A stretch of DNA of 64,000 bases from Achromobacter xylosoxidans (GTDB taxonomy: Bacteria > Pseudomonadota > Gammaproteobacteria > Burkholderiales > Burkholderiaceae_B). Where the stretch lies: positions 62,001-126,000 of the forward strand of contig NZ_MTLG01000071.1 of assembly GCF_002192695.1 (NCBI RefSeq), read 5' to 3'. The translations under genes were made by a program, and so were the position numbers. Numbering within the stretch: position 1 is the stretch's first letter; each line of letters starts with the position of its first letter. The notes beneath the pieces are model-generated. The model ran no database searches. It was not told where the DNA came from and saw nothing but the letters and a program-made list of their open reading frames with translations. Positions 1-8,410 of the stretch are shown here, in pieces.

Positions 1-1110
1 ATCATCGCGCGCGAGCTGGGCATTCCGGCGGTCGTGGGCTGCGGCAACGCCACCGACCTGCTCAAGGAAGGCCAGGCCGTGACCGTGTCTTGCGCCGAGG
101 GCGACGAAGGCCGCATCTATGACGGCCTGATCGAGACCGAAGTGGAAGAAGTGCGCCGCGGCGACATGCCCCCCATCGATCTGAAGATCATGATGAACGT
201 GGGCAACCCGCAGCTGGCCTTCGACTTCGCCCAGATCCCCAACGGCGGCGTGGGCCTGGCTCGCCTGGAATTCATCATCAACAACAACATCGGTATCCAC
301 CCCAAGGCGGTGCTGGACTACCCGAACGTCGACGGCGAACTGAAGAAGGCCGTGGAATCGGCGGCCCGCGGCCATGCCAGCCCGCGCGCTTTCTTCGTCG
401 AGAAGATGGCCGAAGGCGTGGCGACCATCGCCGCCGCCTTCTATCCCAAGCCCGTCATCGTGCGCATGTCGGACTTCAAGTCCAACGAGTACCGCAAGCT
501 GGTCGGCGGTTCGCGCTATGAGCCCGAGGAAGAGAACCCCATGCTGGGCTTCCGCGGCGCGTCGCGCTACATCGCCGAGGACTTCGCCGAGTGCTTCCGC
601 ATGGAATGCGAAGCGCTGAAGAAAGTGCGCGATGAAATGGGCCTCACCAACGTCGAGATCATGGTGCCGTTCGTGCGCACCCTGGGCCAGGCGTCCAAGG
701 TGGTGGACCTGCTCGCCAAGCACGGCCTGGCGCGCGGTGAAAACGGCCTGAAGCTCATCATGATGTGCGAAGTGCCGTCCAACGCCATCCTGGCCGACGA
801 GTTCCTGCAGTACTTCGACGGCTTCTCGATCGGTTCGAACGACATGACCCAGCTGACGCTGGGCCTGGACCGCGACTCCGGCATGGAACTGCTGGCCGCC
901 GACTTCGACGAACGCGACGAGGCCGTGAAGTTCATGCTGCGCCGCGCGATCAAGGCTTGCCTGGCCGCCAACAAGTACGTGGGCATCTGCGGCCAAGGCC
1001 CCAGCGACCACCCGGACTTCGCGCAATGGCTGAAGGACGAGGGCATCCTGTCGATGTCGCTCAACCCGGACACCGTTGTCGATACCTGGCAGCGCCTGGC
1101 CAAGAACTGA
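1..1110 (+). CDS. ppsA: Phosphoenolpyruvate synthase, C-terminal part (5' end outside window)
   Basis: The reading frame is open from base 1 and ends at TGA 1108-1110, giving the last 369 residues of a protein that is normally about 790 long. The enzyme makes PEP from pyruvate and ATP (releasing AMP and phosphate) in gluconeogenesis. The first visible residues, [18 protein letters not shown], are the stretch that follows the phosphorylated histidine of PEP-utilizing enzymes, so that histidine lies just left of the window. The rest is the C-terminal TIM barrel: [11 protein letters not shown] near residue 82, a phosphoenolpyruvate-binding region ending in SIGSNDMTQ, and the catalytic-cysteine motif [11 protein letters not shown] near residue 330. 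A strong terminator follows directly. Confidence 0.97.
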   Translation: MIARELGIPAVVGCGNATDLLKEGQAVTVSCAEGDEGRIYDGLIETEVEEVRRGDMPPIDLKIMMNVGNPQLAFDFAQIPNGGVGLARLEFIINNNIGIHPKAVLDYPNVDGELKKAVESAARGHASPRAFFVEKMAEGVATIAAAFYPKPVIVRMSDFKSNEYRKLVGGSRYEPEEENPMLGFRGASRYIAEDFAECFRMECEALKKVRDEMGLTNVEIMVPFVRTLGQASKVVDLLAKHGLARGENGLKLIMMCEVPSNAILADEFLQYFDGFSIGSNDMTQLTLGLDRDSGMELLAADFDERDEAVKFMLRRAIKACLAANKYVGICGQGPSDHPDFAQWLKDEGILSMSLNPDTVVDTWQRLAKN

Positions 1111-1126
1111 TAGGCCTTGCCCACGT

Positions 1127-1163
1127 AAAAACCCCGCGCCTGCAAGGGCGCGGGGTTTTTTTG
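1127..1163. terminator. Rho-independent terminator between convergent ppsA and ada-like gene
   Basis: A perfect 9-bp stem (CCCCGCGCC at 1132-1140 with GGCGCGGGG at 1147-1155) encloses a 6-nt loop. It is flanked by five A on the left and seven T on the right. The symmetry lets it stop both ppsA and the oppositely transcribed gene. Confidence 0.93.
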
Positions 1164-1182
1164 TTGCTGGACCAAGGTAGGG

Positions 1183-2025
1183 CTAGGCCGCCAGCGCTTC
1201 GCGCGCAATCAATTCGCGCTTGCGGTCTATGCCCCAGCGGTAGCCGGCAAGCGAGCCGTCGGTGCGGACCACGCGGTGGCAGGGGATGGCCAGCGCGATG
1301 TTGTTGGTGGCGCAGGCGCGGGCCACGGCGCGCACGGCACGCGGCGAACCGATGCGTTCGGCGATGTCGGTGTAGGTGGCGGTCGCGCCCACGGGGATCT
1401 CGCGCAGGGCTTGCCATACCTGGCGCTGGAAGGCGGTGCCGCGCACGTCCAGGGGTAGGTCCAGGCCGCGGGAGGGGTCTTCGACGAAGCCCACCACGGC
1501 CGCCACCCAGCTTTCGAACTGCGCGTCCGCGCCGATCAGGCGGGCGGCCTTGAAGCGGTCCTGCAGGTTGCGCACCAGTTGTTCCGGGTCTTCGTGTAGC
1601 GCGATTTCGCAGATGCCGGTGTCGCTGGCCGCCACCAGCAGCGCGCCCAGGGAGCATTGCGCCACCGCGAAGCGGATATCCACGCCCTCGCCGCTCTTGC
1701 GGAAGGCGGTGGGCGTCATGCCCAGAATGGCGGGGGCGGCTTCGTAGAAGCGGCCGCTGGAATTGAAGCCGGCGTCGTACATGGCGTCGGTGACGCTGGC
1801 GCTCTGCTTGAGCTGCTGGCGGGCGCGGCCCGCGCGCAGGGCGTCGGCGTAGGCCTTGGGGGTGATGCCGGTGGCCGCCTTGAAGATGCGGTGAAAATGG
1901 AAGCGGCTCATGCCAGCCTGTTCGGCCAGGGTGGACAGATCCGGCGGCTGCTCGGCTTCCAGGGCGCGGCAGGCGCGTTCGACGGCGGCGGCGTGCTGTT
2001 TGCTCAGGGCGGCGGCTTGGTTCAT
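1183..2025 (-). CDS. Ada-type methylated-DNA--protein-cysteine methyltransferase with AraC-type HTH
   Basis: The 280-residue protein fuses an AraC-type helix-turn-helix region (about residues 8-105, with SRFHFHRIFKAATGITPKAY) to an O6-alkylguanine-DNA alkyltransferase domain (about 110-275). The alkyl-accepting cysteine is C249 in IPCHRVV. It removes alkyl groups from guanine in DNA and may act as a transcription factor. Compared with E. coli Ada, the N-terminal zinc/phosphotriester-repair domain is missing. The frame stays open further upstream, but ATG 2025 has AGGAG at ideal spacing and starts the conserved region, so I chose it. It lies downstream of the amidotransferase gene on the same strand and is probably co-transcribed. 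Confidence 0.9.
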   Translation of the reverse strand: MNQAAALSKQHAAAVERACRALEAEQPPDLSTLAEQAGMSRFHFHRIFKAATGITPKAYADALRAGRARQQLKQSASVTDAMYDAGFNSSGRFYEAAPAILGMTPTAFRKSGEGVDIRFAVAQCSLGALLVAASDTGICEIALHEDPEQLVRNLQDRFKAARLIGADAQFESWVAAVVGFVEDPSRGLDLPLDVRGTAFQRQVWQALREIPVGATATYTDIAERIGSPRAVRAVARACATNNIALAIPCHRVVRTDGSLAGYRWGIDRKRELIAREALAA

Positions 2026-2126
2026 GAAAAAGCTCCTGTTGCGCATGGATTCACGCGCTTGGACCCATCGTCTCAAAAGCCTGCCGCCGCCGCACTCCGT
2101 ATGTTGCGCGGCGGCCGCGCCGGGTG

Positions 2127-2864
2127 TCACGCGGGCGCGTAGGCGTCCAGAAAGCGCCGCAGCAGGCCGCCCGCGACCGGCGTGGCGCGGACGTTGGCGG
2201 ATAGCCCAGGGACGTCGAGGTTTTCAGCCGCGTAGCGGCGGCCGAAGCGTTCCAGATGGGCGCGGATGAAGTCAGGGCCGAATTCGGGATGGAACTGGGT
2301 CGAGAACACGTTGAGCCCGATGCGGATCATCTGGTGTTCGTCCAGGTCCGAGCGCGCCAGCACCGCGGCGCCAGGCGGGGGCTGCAGCACGGTCTGCGCA
2401 TGCAGCATCTGGGCGGGGAAGGTGGACGGCAGTCCGGCCAGCAGCTTGTCGCCGGCGGCGGGCGGCAGCAGCTCCACGGTCTGGGTGCCGACTTCGCGCC
2501 CGGCGGGGTTGTAGCCGACCTTGCCGCCCAGCGCGTAGGCCAGCAATTGGTGGCCGTAGCAGACGCCGAACATGGGCAGGCCGGCGGCGGCAGCTTCGCG
2601 CAGCCAGGCGGCGGTGTCCTCGCTCCAGGGTTCCTTGTCGGTCACCATGGCGGGCGAACCCGTGATCAGCGCGGCGCGATAGCGGGCGGGGGCCTGCGGC
2701 CGCTTGCCCTCGTGGACGGGCACGATTTCCATGGCCTCGGCGGTCAGGCCGGCGGCCTGCGCGAGTTGTTCGGCATAGCCGCCGAACTGGCTTTTGAGCG
2801 TGTCGTCCGGATCGCCGGTGTGCAGGATCAGGACGGGGAGAGCGGAGGGTATTGCAGCGGTCAT
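2127..2864 (-). CDS. Class I glutamine amidotransferase (GMP-synthase-like)
   Basis: A 245-residue single-domain class I glutamine amidotransferase. The nucleophile is in GVCYGHQLLAYALGG (about residue 105) and the catalytic His-Glu pair is in QFHPEFG (about 190). Stand-alone proteins of this type hydrolyse glutamine-like amides or gamma-glutamyl compounds, and the true substrate cannot be read from sequence. The track-wide frame continues to a GTG at 2927, but homologous sequence begins around residue 8 of the version starting at ATG 2864, which I prefer although its ribosome site is weak. It diverges from nfeD and lies upstream of the ada-like gene. Confidence 0.85.
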   Translation of the reverse strand: MTAAIPSALPVLILHTGDPDDTLKSQFGGYAEQLAQAAGLTAEAMEIVPVHEGKRPQAPARYRAALITGSPAMVTDKEPWSEDTAAWLREAAAAGLPMFGVCYGHQLLAYALGGKVGYNPAGREVGTQTVELLPPAAGDKLLAGLPSTFPAQMLHAQTVLQPPPGAAVLARSDLDEHQMIRIGLNVFSTQFHPEFGPDFIRAHLERFGRRYAAENLDVPGLSANVRATPVAGGLLRRFLDAYAPA

Positions 2865-2966
2865 TGGGGGCTTGTGCGTAAAGGATGCGGGCGCCGGGTT
2901 CCAGGGGGAGATCCACCGCCAGCGCACATCATAATCCAGCGCTCCGATCCACGATGAAAGGCGCTT

Positions 2967-2995
2967 TTCCGTTCCGTCCCGGAAATACGTACAAT
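2967..2995 (+). promoter_or_regulatory. Candidate sigma70 promoter for nfeD
   Basis: A TACAAT -10 hexamer (2990-2995) lies 38 bases before the nfeD start in the divergent intergenic region. The matching -35 position (TTCCGT, 2967-2972, 17-bp spacer) is poor, so the call rests mainly on the -10 and its position. Confidence 0.35.
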
Positions 2996-3032
2996 CCGCT
3001 CAGATACTCATCCTTTCGGGCGAACGAAGACT

Positions 3033-3467
3033 ATGTGGATTTGGCTGGGACTGGCCGCGCTGGCCCTGATCGGGGAATTGGCGACTGGCACTTTCTATCT
3101 GCTGCTGGTGGCCCTGGGGCTGGCGGCCGGGGGCGTGGCCGCCTGGTTCGGCGCCGGCCTGGAGTGGCAACTGGTGGGCTGCGGCATCGTGCTGTTGCTG
3201 GGCCTGCTGGTGCTGCGCAAGACCCGCGTGCTGAAAAAGCGCGAGGTCGATTCCGCCCGCAATGCCGACGTGAACCTGGACATCGGCCAGACGGTGTCGG
3301 TCGAGGCCTGGTCCGACCAGGGCACCGCGCGCGTCTGGTACCGCGGCGCGCACTGGCAGGCGGAGCTGGCCCAGGGCCAGGCGCCGGTGGCCGGGGAACA
3401 AACCATCATTGAAATGCGCGGCTCTATCCTGGTGCTGGCCCCCAAGGGCGCACCCGGCTTGGCCTGA
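3033..3467 (+). CDS. NfeD family membrane protein
   Basis: A 144-residue protein with two or three closely packed N-terminal transmembrane segments (about residues 3-22, 25-42 and 46-62). A soluble C-terminal part (about 85-140, from GQTVSVEAWSDQG) is typical of the NfeD OB-fold. Short NfeD proteins form pairs with SPFH/stomatin proteins in the membrane and are thought to assist their assembly. The gene directly upstream of an SPFH gene on the same strand is the classic arrangement. A GC-rich hairpin separates the two genes. Confidence 0.9.
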   Translation: MWIWLGLAALALIGELATGTFYLLLVALGLAAGGVAAWFGAGLEWQLVGCGIVLLLGLLVLRKTRVLKKREVDSARNADVNLDIGQTVSVEAWSDQGTARVWYRGAHWQAELAQGQAPVAGEQTIIEMRGSILVLAPKGAPGLA

Positions 3468-3472
3468 GCAAG

Positions 3473-3498
3473 GCCGGCCCGCCGCGGGCGGGGCCGGC
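3473..3498 (+). other. Intercistronic hairpin between nfeD and SPFH gene
   Basis: GCCGGCCCGCC (3473-3483) pairs with GGCGGGGCCGGC (3487-3498), leaving one bulged G and a 3-nt loop. No T-run follows, so it is more likely a transcript-stabilising or attenuating hairpin within the operon than a full terminator. Confidence 0.45.
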
Positions 3499-3565
3499 TG
3501 CGGACGTCCGCAAGGTCCGGACGGTTTTCCGCGTATGTATTTACCAGAAGGAGAGGCTCCGAATC

Positions 3566-4495
3566 ATGATGATCGATACATCCACCATCGTCCTGCTCGT
3601 CATCGTCGCGCTGGCGATACTGATAGTCATCAAGGCGATCGCCATCGTGCCTCAGCAGCACGCCTGGGTGGTCGAGCGGCTGGGCAAGTTCGACCGGGTG
3701 CTGTCGCCCGGCGCGGGCTTCGTCATTCCGTTCATCGAGCGTGTGTCGTACAAGCACTCGCTCAAGGAAATCCCGCTGGACGTGCCCAGCCAGGTCTGCA
3801 TCACGCGCGACAACACGCAGTTGCAGGTCGACGGCGTGCTGTACTTCCAGGTCACCGATCCCATGCGCGCGTCGTATGGTTCGTCGAACTACATCTCGGC
3901 CATCACGCAGCTGGCGCAGACGACCCTGCGCTCGGTCATCGGCAAGATGGAACTGGACCGCACCTTCGAAGAGCGCGACTCCATCAACAGCAACATCGTC
4001 TCCTCGCTGGACGAGGCGGCGCTGAACTGGGGCGTGAAGGTGCTGCGCTACGAGATCAAGGACTTGACCCCGCCCAACGAGATCCTGCGCGCGATGCAGG
4101 CGCAGATCACGGCCGAGCGTGAAAAGCGCGCCCTGATCGCGGCCTCCGAAGGCCGCCGCCAGGAGCAGATCAACATCGCCACCGGCGAGCGCGAAGCCGC
4201 CATCGCCCGTTCGGAAGGCGAGAAGCAGGCGCAGATCAACCAGGCGCAGGGCGAGGCCGCCGCGGTGCTGGCGATCGCCGAGGCCACCGCCAAGGCCATC
4301 ACCCAGGTGGCGGACTCGGTGCGTCAGCCGGGCGGCATGGAAGCCGTGAACCTGAAGGTGGCCGAGCGCTACGTCGAGGCTTTCGGCAACGTCGCCAAGG
4401 AAGGCAATACGCTGATCCTGCCGGCGAACCTGGCGGACGTGGGCGGCATGATCGCGTCCGCCATGACGATAGTGAAGTCCACCCGCAACAGCTGA
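3566..4495 (+). CDS. SPFH/Band 7 (stomatin/QmcA-like) membrane protein
   Basis: A 309-residue protein with one N-terminal membrane segment (about residues 5-27). A Band 7 domain follows (about 28-190, with VERLGKFDRVLSPGAGFVIPF and DVPSQVCITRDNTQLQVDGV), then an Ala/Glu/Gln-rich helical region (about 180-265) that forms the coiled oligomerisation arm. The family builds ring-like scaffolds in the inner membrane linked to protease control and lipid microdomains. Length and layout match E. coli QmcA. AAGGAGA about 11 bases upstream supports ATG 3566; an ATG one codon later is equally possible. Its partner NfeD is encoded just upstream. Confidence 0.92.
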   Translation: MMIDTSTIVLLVIVALAILIVIKAIAIVPQQHAWVVERLGKFDRVLSPGAGFVIPFIERVSYKHSLKEIPLDVPSQVCITRDNTQLQVDGVLYFQVTDPMRASYGSSNYISAITQLAQTTLRSVIGKMELDRTFEERDSINSNIVSSLDEAALNWGVKVLRYEIKDLTPPNEILRAMQAQITAEREKRALIAASEGRRQEQINIATGEREAAIARSEGEKQAQINQAQGEAAAVLAIAEATAKAITQVADSVRQPGGMEAVNLKVAERYVEAFGNVAKEGNTLILPANLADVGGMIASAMTIVKSTRNS

Positions 4496-4520
4496 TAACC
4501 GCGCCCGGCGGCGCCTGACG

Positions 4521-5708
4521 ATGATCGCTCCCGTTAACTTGCTTCTGATAGCGGCATTGGCGGGAGTGCTTGCGCTGTGCGTGCTGGGGTCCCTGGCCCG
4601 CAGCGGCATGGCGGGCATCAAGGAGGCGATCCGCGCCAATCTGCTGACGCTGGCGGCATTCGGGCTCTACGCCTTGCAGGTCACCGAGGCGCCGCTGTGG
4701 GTGTCGGTGATGGCCGCCAATACCGCCGTTGCCCTGGCGCTATGCGCGTACTACACGGGATTGCGACGGCTGGTCGGCCTGACCGTCCCCAAGCGCCTGA
4801 TGGCGCTGGCTTGCGGCGTGAGCCTGCTGGCGCTGGCGTTCTACACCTACATCGATCCCCAGGTCGGGCCGCGCATGGTGGTCATGTCCTGGCTGATGTT
4901 CGGGTTCATGGCGGCCATCGCCATGACGGTCAAGCGCGGCATGCCGATGAACCGGTCGCGCTACAGCTACCATTTCGTGCGCGTGGTGGCCCTGATCTCC
5001 GCGCTGGTGTGCGCGACGCGGGCCGTCGTCTACATGTTCGACATCGCCATCGCGCAGGCCCTGTTGCTGCCCACGGCATGGAACATCGCGTTCATGACGC
5101 TGGGCGTGCTGACGATGCCATGCCTGACGCTGGGCACCATCATGATCATCCACGACCGCATGCTGGCCGACCGCGAACAGGAGGCCAGCACCGACTTCCT
5201 GACGGGCCTGATGTCGCGCAAGGCGTGGTGGCTGCAGGCCGAACGCTATTGCGCGCAGGCCCTGCGCACGCGCCGCCCGCTGACGCTGCTGTTGCTGGAC
5301 ATCGACCATTTCAAGCGCATCAACGATACCCACGGCCATGCTGCCGGGGATGCGGTGCTGCGGCATTTCGGCCTGCTGGCCACCGCCACGCTGCGCACCG
5401 GCGACCACGTCGGGCGCGTGGGCGGCGAGGAGTTCGCGGTGCTGTTTCCGGACATGCGCAGCGACGCGGTGCTGGATGTGGCGGAGCGGCTGCTGGATTC
5501 GGTGCGGCGCACGCCTTGCGCGCACGGCGGCAGCACCATGTCCTATACGTTCAGCGCCGGGGTGGCGGACTGGATGCCCGGGGAGAGCCTGCAGGCATTC
5601 TTCGAACGGGCCGACCGCAAGCTGTACGCGTCCAAGGCGGCGGGGCGCAACCGCATCACGGGCCCGGGGCAGGAGTCCGACCGCCAGGCGCTGCCCGAGG
5701 CCGCCTGA
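4521..5708 (+). CDS. Membrane diguanylate cyclase (GGDEF)
   Basis: A 395-residue protein. About six or seven hydrophobic segments fill residues 5-210, followed by a linker and a GGDEF domain (about 225-385: STDFLTGLMSRKAW, DIDHFKRINDTHGHAAGD, GRVGGEEFAVLFPD). The GGEEF signature is complete, so it should make cyclic di-GMP from two GTP. The RxxD inhibitory site is present as RTGD exactly five residues before GGEEF, so product feedback inhibition is expected. The membrane region does not match a named sensor domain that I recognise. It begins 25 bases after the SPFH gene and may be co-transcribed. Its stop is one base from the stop of convergent smpB. Confidence 0.93.
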   Translation: MIAPVNLLLIAALAGVLALCVLGSLARSGMAGIKEAIRANLLTLAAFGLYALQVTEAPLWVSVMAANTAVALALCAYYTGLRRLVGLTVPKRLMALACGVSLLALAFYTYIDPQVGPRMVVMSWLMFGFMAAIAMTVKRGMPMNRSRYSYHFVRVVALISALVCATRAVVYMFDIAIAQALLLPTAWNIAFMTLGVLTMPCLTLGTIMIIHDRMLADREQEASTDFLTGLMSRKAWWLQAERYCAQALRTRRPLTLLLLDIDHFKRINDTHGHAAGDAVLRHFGLLATATLRTGDHVGRVGGEEFAVLFPDMRSDAVLDVAERLLDSVRRTPCAHGGSTMSYTFSAGVADWMPGESLQAFFERADRKLYASKAAGRNRITGPGQESDRQALPEAA

Positions 5709-5709
5709 A

Positions 5710-6183
5710 TCAGTCGTCCTTGCCCTTGCGCGGGGCGCGGGTGTCGTGCTTCATGATGCGCTCTTTTTCGCGCTGCCAGTCCTTTTCGCGCGCGGTGTCG
5801 CGCTTGTCGAACAGCTTCTTGCCGCGGCCCAGCGCGAAGTCCAGCTTGATGCGCCCGTTCTTGTAATGCAGGTTGAGCGGCACCAGCGTGTAGCCGCGTT
5901 GCTCGACCTTACCGATGAGCTTGCTGATTTCCTCGGCCTTGAGCAGCAGCTTGCGCGTGCGCATGGCGTCGGGGTGGATATGGGTGGAGGCCGTGGGCAG
6001 GGGGCTGACGTGCATGCCCAGCAGGTAGAGCTCGCCGTCGCGCACGATGACGTAGCTTTCCTTGAGCTGCACGCGGCCATCGCGGATCGCCTTGACTTCC
6101 CAGCCCTGCAGCACCAGGCCAGCCTCGTAGCGGTCTTCGATGAAATAGTCGTGCGTGGCCTTGCGATTGTCGATAATGCTCAT
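5710..6183 (-). CDS. smpB: SsrA-binding protein SmpB
   Basis: A 157-residue protein whose features are unmistakable: [17 protein letters not shown] at the N-terminus, [21 protein letters not shown], and a basic C-terminal tail (about 128-157, rich in K and R). It binds tmRNA and enters stalled ribosomes for trans-translation. The tmRNA gene (ssrA) itself is not in this window. It is divergent from ratA, a pairing conserved in many beta- and gamma-proteobacteria. Confidence 0.98.
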   Translation of the reverse strand: MSIIDNRKATHDYFIEDRYEAGLVLQGWEVKAIRDGRVQLKESYVIVRDGELYLLGMHVSPLPTASTHIHPDAMRTRKLLLKAEEISKLIGKVEQRGYTLVPLNLHYKNGRIKLDFALGRGKKLFDKRDTAREKDWQREKERIMKHDTRAPRKGKDD

Positions 6184-6287
6184 AAAGCCCTTGTGCCTGG
6201 GTGTCGCGCGCCATGGCTAGGCGTATTCTGGCCCCAGGTCGTGTTGTGCCGGTAAAATCGTGCCATTCTAGCCATTTGCGATAGTCG

Positions 6288-6722
6288 ATGCACAAAGTAC
6301 AACGATCCGTCCTGGTGCCTTACAGCGCCGCCCAGATGTTCGATCTGGTCGCCGACGTGGAGAAGTACCCCGAGTTCATGCCCTGGTGCGGCGGCGCCGA
6401 GGTGCAGACCCGCGACGAGCACGGCATGCAGGCCTCCATCCTGATCAGCTTCGCGGGCATGAAGCAGCGCTTCACCACCCGCAACACCCACGTCTATCCC
6501 GACCGGATCGACCTGGAGCTCGTCGACGGGCCGTTCTCCAGCCTGGTGGGGCACTGGGAGTTCCAGCCGCTGGCCGAGGATGCCTGCAAGGTCCTGTTCA
6601 CCATGGAGTACGCGTTTTCCAACCGGGCGCTGGAAATGGTGGTGGGGCCGGTGTTCAACCGCATCGCCACCAGCTTCATCGATTCCTTCACCAAGCGCGC
6701 GCAGGCCAAGTATGGCGAATGA
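6288..6722 (+). CDS. ratA: RatA-type START/coenzyme Q-binding family protein
   Basis: A 144-residue single-domain START/Coq10-like protein, starting MHKVQRSVLVPYSAAQMFDL with VEKYPEFMPWC near residue 25. E. coli RatA (PasT) was described as inhibiting 70S formation, while the fold and eukaryotic relatives bind ubiquinone, so a respiratory role is also possible. It is divergent from smpB. A TAAAAT hexamer at 6253-6258 is the best -10 candidate, without a clear -35. The next gene overlaps its 3' end by 11 bases. Confidence 0.92.
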   Translation: MHKVQRSVLVPYSAAQMFDLVADVEKYPEFMPWCGGAEVQTRDEHGMQASILISFAGMKQRFTTRNTHVYPDRIDLELVDGPFSSLVGHWEFQPLAEDACKVLFTMEYAFSNRALEMVVGPVFNRIATSFIDSFTKRAQAKYGE

Positions 6723-7059
6723 GCCGTCCGCGGGGCCGCAGATCGGCGTCAGCGTCTGCTATGCCTTGCCGGGCCATGTCTGGCTGCGTGAATTGCGCCT
6801 GCCCGATGGCGCCACCGTGGCCGACGCGCTGGCGGCCAGCGGTTTCGCCCAGGCCTTTCCGGTGGTGCAGCCCTGGACCCGGGGCGTGGGCATTTTCGGC
6901 CGCGCCACCGAACCGCAGGCCAGGCTGGCCGACGGCGACCGCGTGGAAATCTACCGCGGCCTGAGTTTCGATCCCAAGGAATCGCGCCGCCGCCGCGCCG
7001 AGCACCGCCGCGCCAAGACGGCCAAGAACGGCAGGGTCCGCCCGGCCGGACTGCTGTAG
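6712..7059 (+). CDS. rnfH: RnfH/RatB family ubiquitin-fold protein
   Basis: A 115-residue protein with a ubiquitin-like RnfH domain (about residues 10-92: ISVCYA-type strand, PDGATVADALAASGF, GIFGRATEPQARLADGDRVEIYR). A very basic tail rich in R and K (about 97-115) follows. The biochemical role of the family is not settled. ATG 6712 lies inside the end of ratA in another frame (11-base overlap), implying translational coupling. Longer versions of this frame would read through ratA and lack family sequence. Confidence 0.9.
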   Translation: MANEPSAGPQIGVSVCYALPGHVWLRELRLPDGATVADALAASGFAQAFPVVQPWTRGVGIFGRATEPQARLADGDRVEIYRGLSFDPKESRRRRAEHRRAKTAKNGRVRPAGLL

Positions 7060-7156
7060 GAAGCCTCGCGGGGGCGGCAACTTGCCGCCCCACGCAATGT
7101 CGCGAATAGGACAAATGCCGCCGCCGCTTCCGGCGTAACATAAGCACCGTCACGCA

Positions 7157-7177
7157 TTTACGTTTACGTCAACGTCA
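7157..7177. promoter_or_regulatory. Candidate LiuR-like (MerR-type) operator upstream of valine operon
   Basis: The AT-rich element TTTACGTTTACGTCAACGTCA contains repeated TTACGT/ACGTCAA half-sites about 80 bases before the acyl-CoA dehydrogenase start. It resembles, from memory, the ACGT-containing motif of MerR-family LiuR that controls branched-chain amino acid and acyl-CoA catabolism in proteobacteria. No regulator gene is adjacent, so the assignment is tentative. Confidence 0.4.
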
Positions 7178-7255
7178 TGTCAAAATCGACGGGCAGGCGT
7201 TCACGAGACGGCAGCAACGCCAACAGAGAATACTCAGTACAACAGGAGACAGGCT

Positions 7256-8410
7256 GTGGACTTGGAACTGACCGACGAGCAACGCGCTTTTGCGCAGGCG
7301 GCGCGCGACTACGCCGAGGGCGAGCTGGCGCCCAACGCCGCGCGCTGGGACGCCGAAGGCATCTTCCCGCGCGAGGCCTTCGCGCGGGCGGGCGAGATGG
7401 GTTTTTGCGCCATCTACGCCAGTGAGGACATTGGCGGCCTGGGCCTGCCGCGGCTGGACGCCACCCTGGTGTTCGAGGAAATGGCGGCGGTGGACCCGTC
7501 GACCACGGCTTTCCTCACGATCCACAATATGGCCACCTGGATGGTCGGCAACTGGGGCCAGCCCGCGCTGCGCGAGGCCTGGGGGCCGTTGCTGGCGAGC
7601 GGCCAGAAGCTCGCCTCCTACTGCCTGACCGAGCCGGGCGCGGGTTCGGACGCCGCATCGCTGTCGACCCGGGCGCAGCGCCAAGGTGACGACTACATCG
7701 TCAACGGCGCCAAGGCCTTCATTTCCGGCGCGGGCGACACGGACCTGCTGGTGGTCATGGCGCGCACCGGCGGCGAGGGCGCGGGCGGCATCAGCGCGTT
7801 CGCCATTCCAGCCGATAGCGAGGGCATAGCCTATGGCCGCAAGGAAGAGAAGATGGGCTGGAACAGCCAGTCCACGCGCCCCATCACCTTCGAGAACGTG
7901 CGGGTGCCTGCTGCCAACATGCTGGGCCAGGAGGGCGAGGGCTTCAAGATCGCCATGAAGGGCCTGGACGGCGGACGCATCAACATCGGCACCTGCTCGG
8001 TGGGCGCGGCGCAGGGCGCGCTGGACGCTGCTCGGCGCTACATGGACGAACGGCGCCAGTTCAACCGGCGCCTGGCCGAGTTCCAGGCCCTGCAGTTCAA
8101 GCTGGCCGACATGGCGACGCACCTGGTGGCGGCGCGCCAGATGGTACGTCTGGCGGCCTGCAAGCTGGATGCCGGGGCGCCGGACGCGGCGACCTACTGC
8201 GCCATGGCCAAGCGCTTCGCCACCGACATGGGTTTCCAGATTTGCCTGGACGCGCAGCAGATCCACGGTGGCTACGGATACCTGCGGGACTATCCCTTGG
8301 AGCGTCTGGTGCGCGATACTCGCGTTCATCAGATTCTGGAAGGGACCAACGAGATCATGCGCGTGATCATCGCCCGCCAATTGTTGGAAAAAGGAGCCGA
8401 CATAAGATGA
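7256..8410 (+). CDS. Acyl-CoA dehydrogenase, probably isobutyryl-CoA dehydrogenase
   Basis: A 384-residue FAD-dependent acyl-CoA dehydrogenase with the full domain order. The N-terminal helical part starts ELTDEQRAFAQAARDYAEGELAPNAA. The middle beta domain contains CLTEPGAGSDAASLST. The C-terminal helices carry the catalytic-base motif ILEGTNEIMRVIIARQ. The start is GTG 7256, supported by AGGAGA eight bases upstream. The next two genes encode 3-hydroxyisobutyryl-CoA hydrolase and 3-hydroxyisobutyrate dehydrogenase, so the likely substrate is isobutyryl-CoA from valine, oxidised to methacrylyl-CoA with electrons passed to ETF. The stop codon overlaps the next start (ATGA). Confidence 0.92.
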   Translation: MDLELTDEQRAFAQAARDYAEGELAPNAARWDAEGIFPREAFARAGEMGFCAIYASEDIGGLGLPRLDATLVFEEMAAVDPSTTAFLTIHNMATWMVGNWGQPALREAWGPLLASGQKLASYCLTEPGAGSDAASLSTRAQRQGDDYIVNGAKAFISGAGDTDLLVVMARTGGEGAGGISAFAIPADSEGIAYGRKEEKMGWNSQSTRPITFENVRVPAANMLGQEGEGFKIAMKGLDGGRINIGTCSVGAAQGALDAARRYMDERRQFNRRLAEFQALQFKLADMATHLVAARQMVRLAACKLDAGAPDAATYCAMAKRFATDMGFQICLDAQQIHGGYGYLRDYPLERLVRDTRVHQILEGTNEIMRVIIARQLLEKGADIR

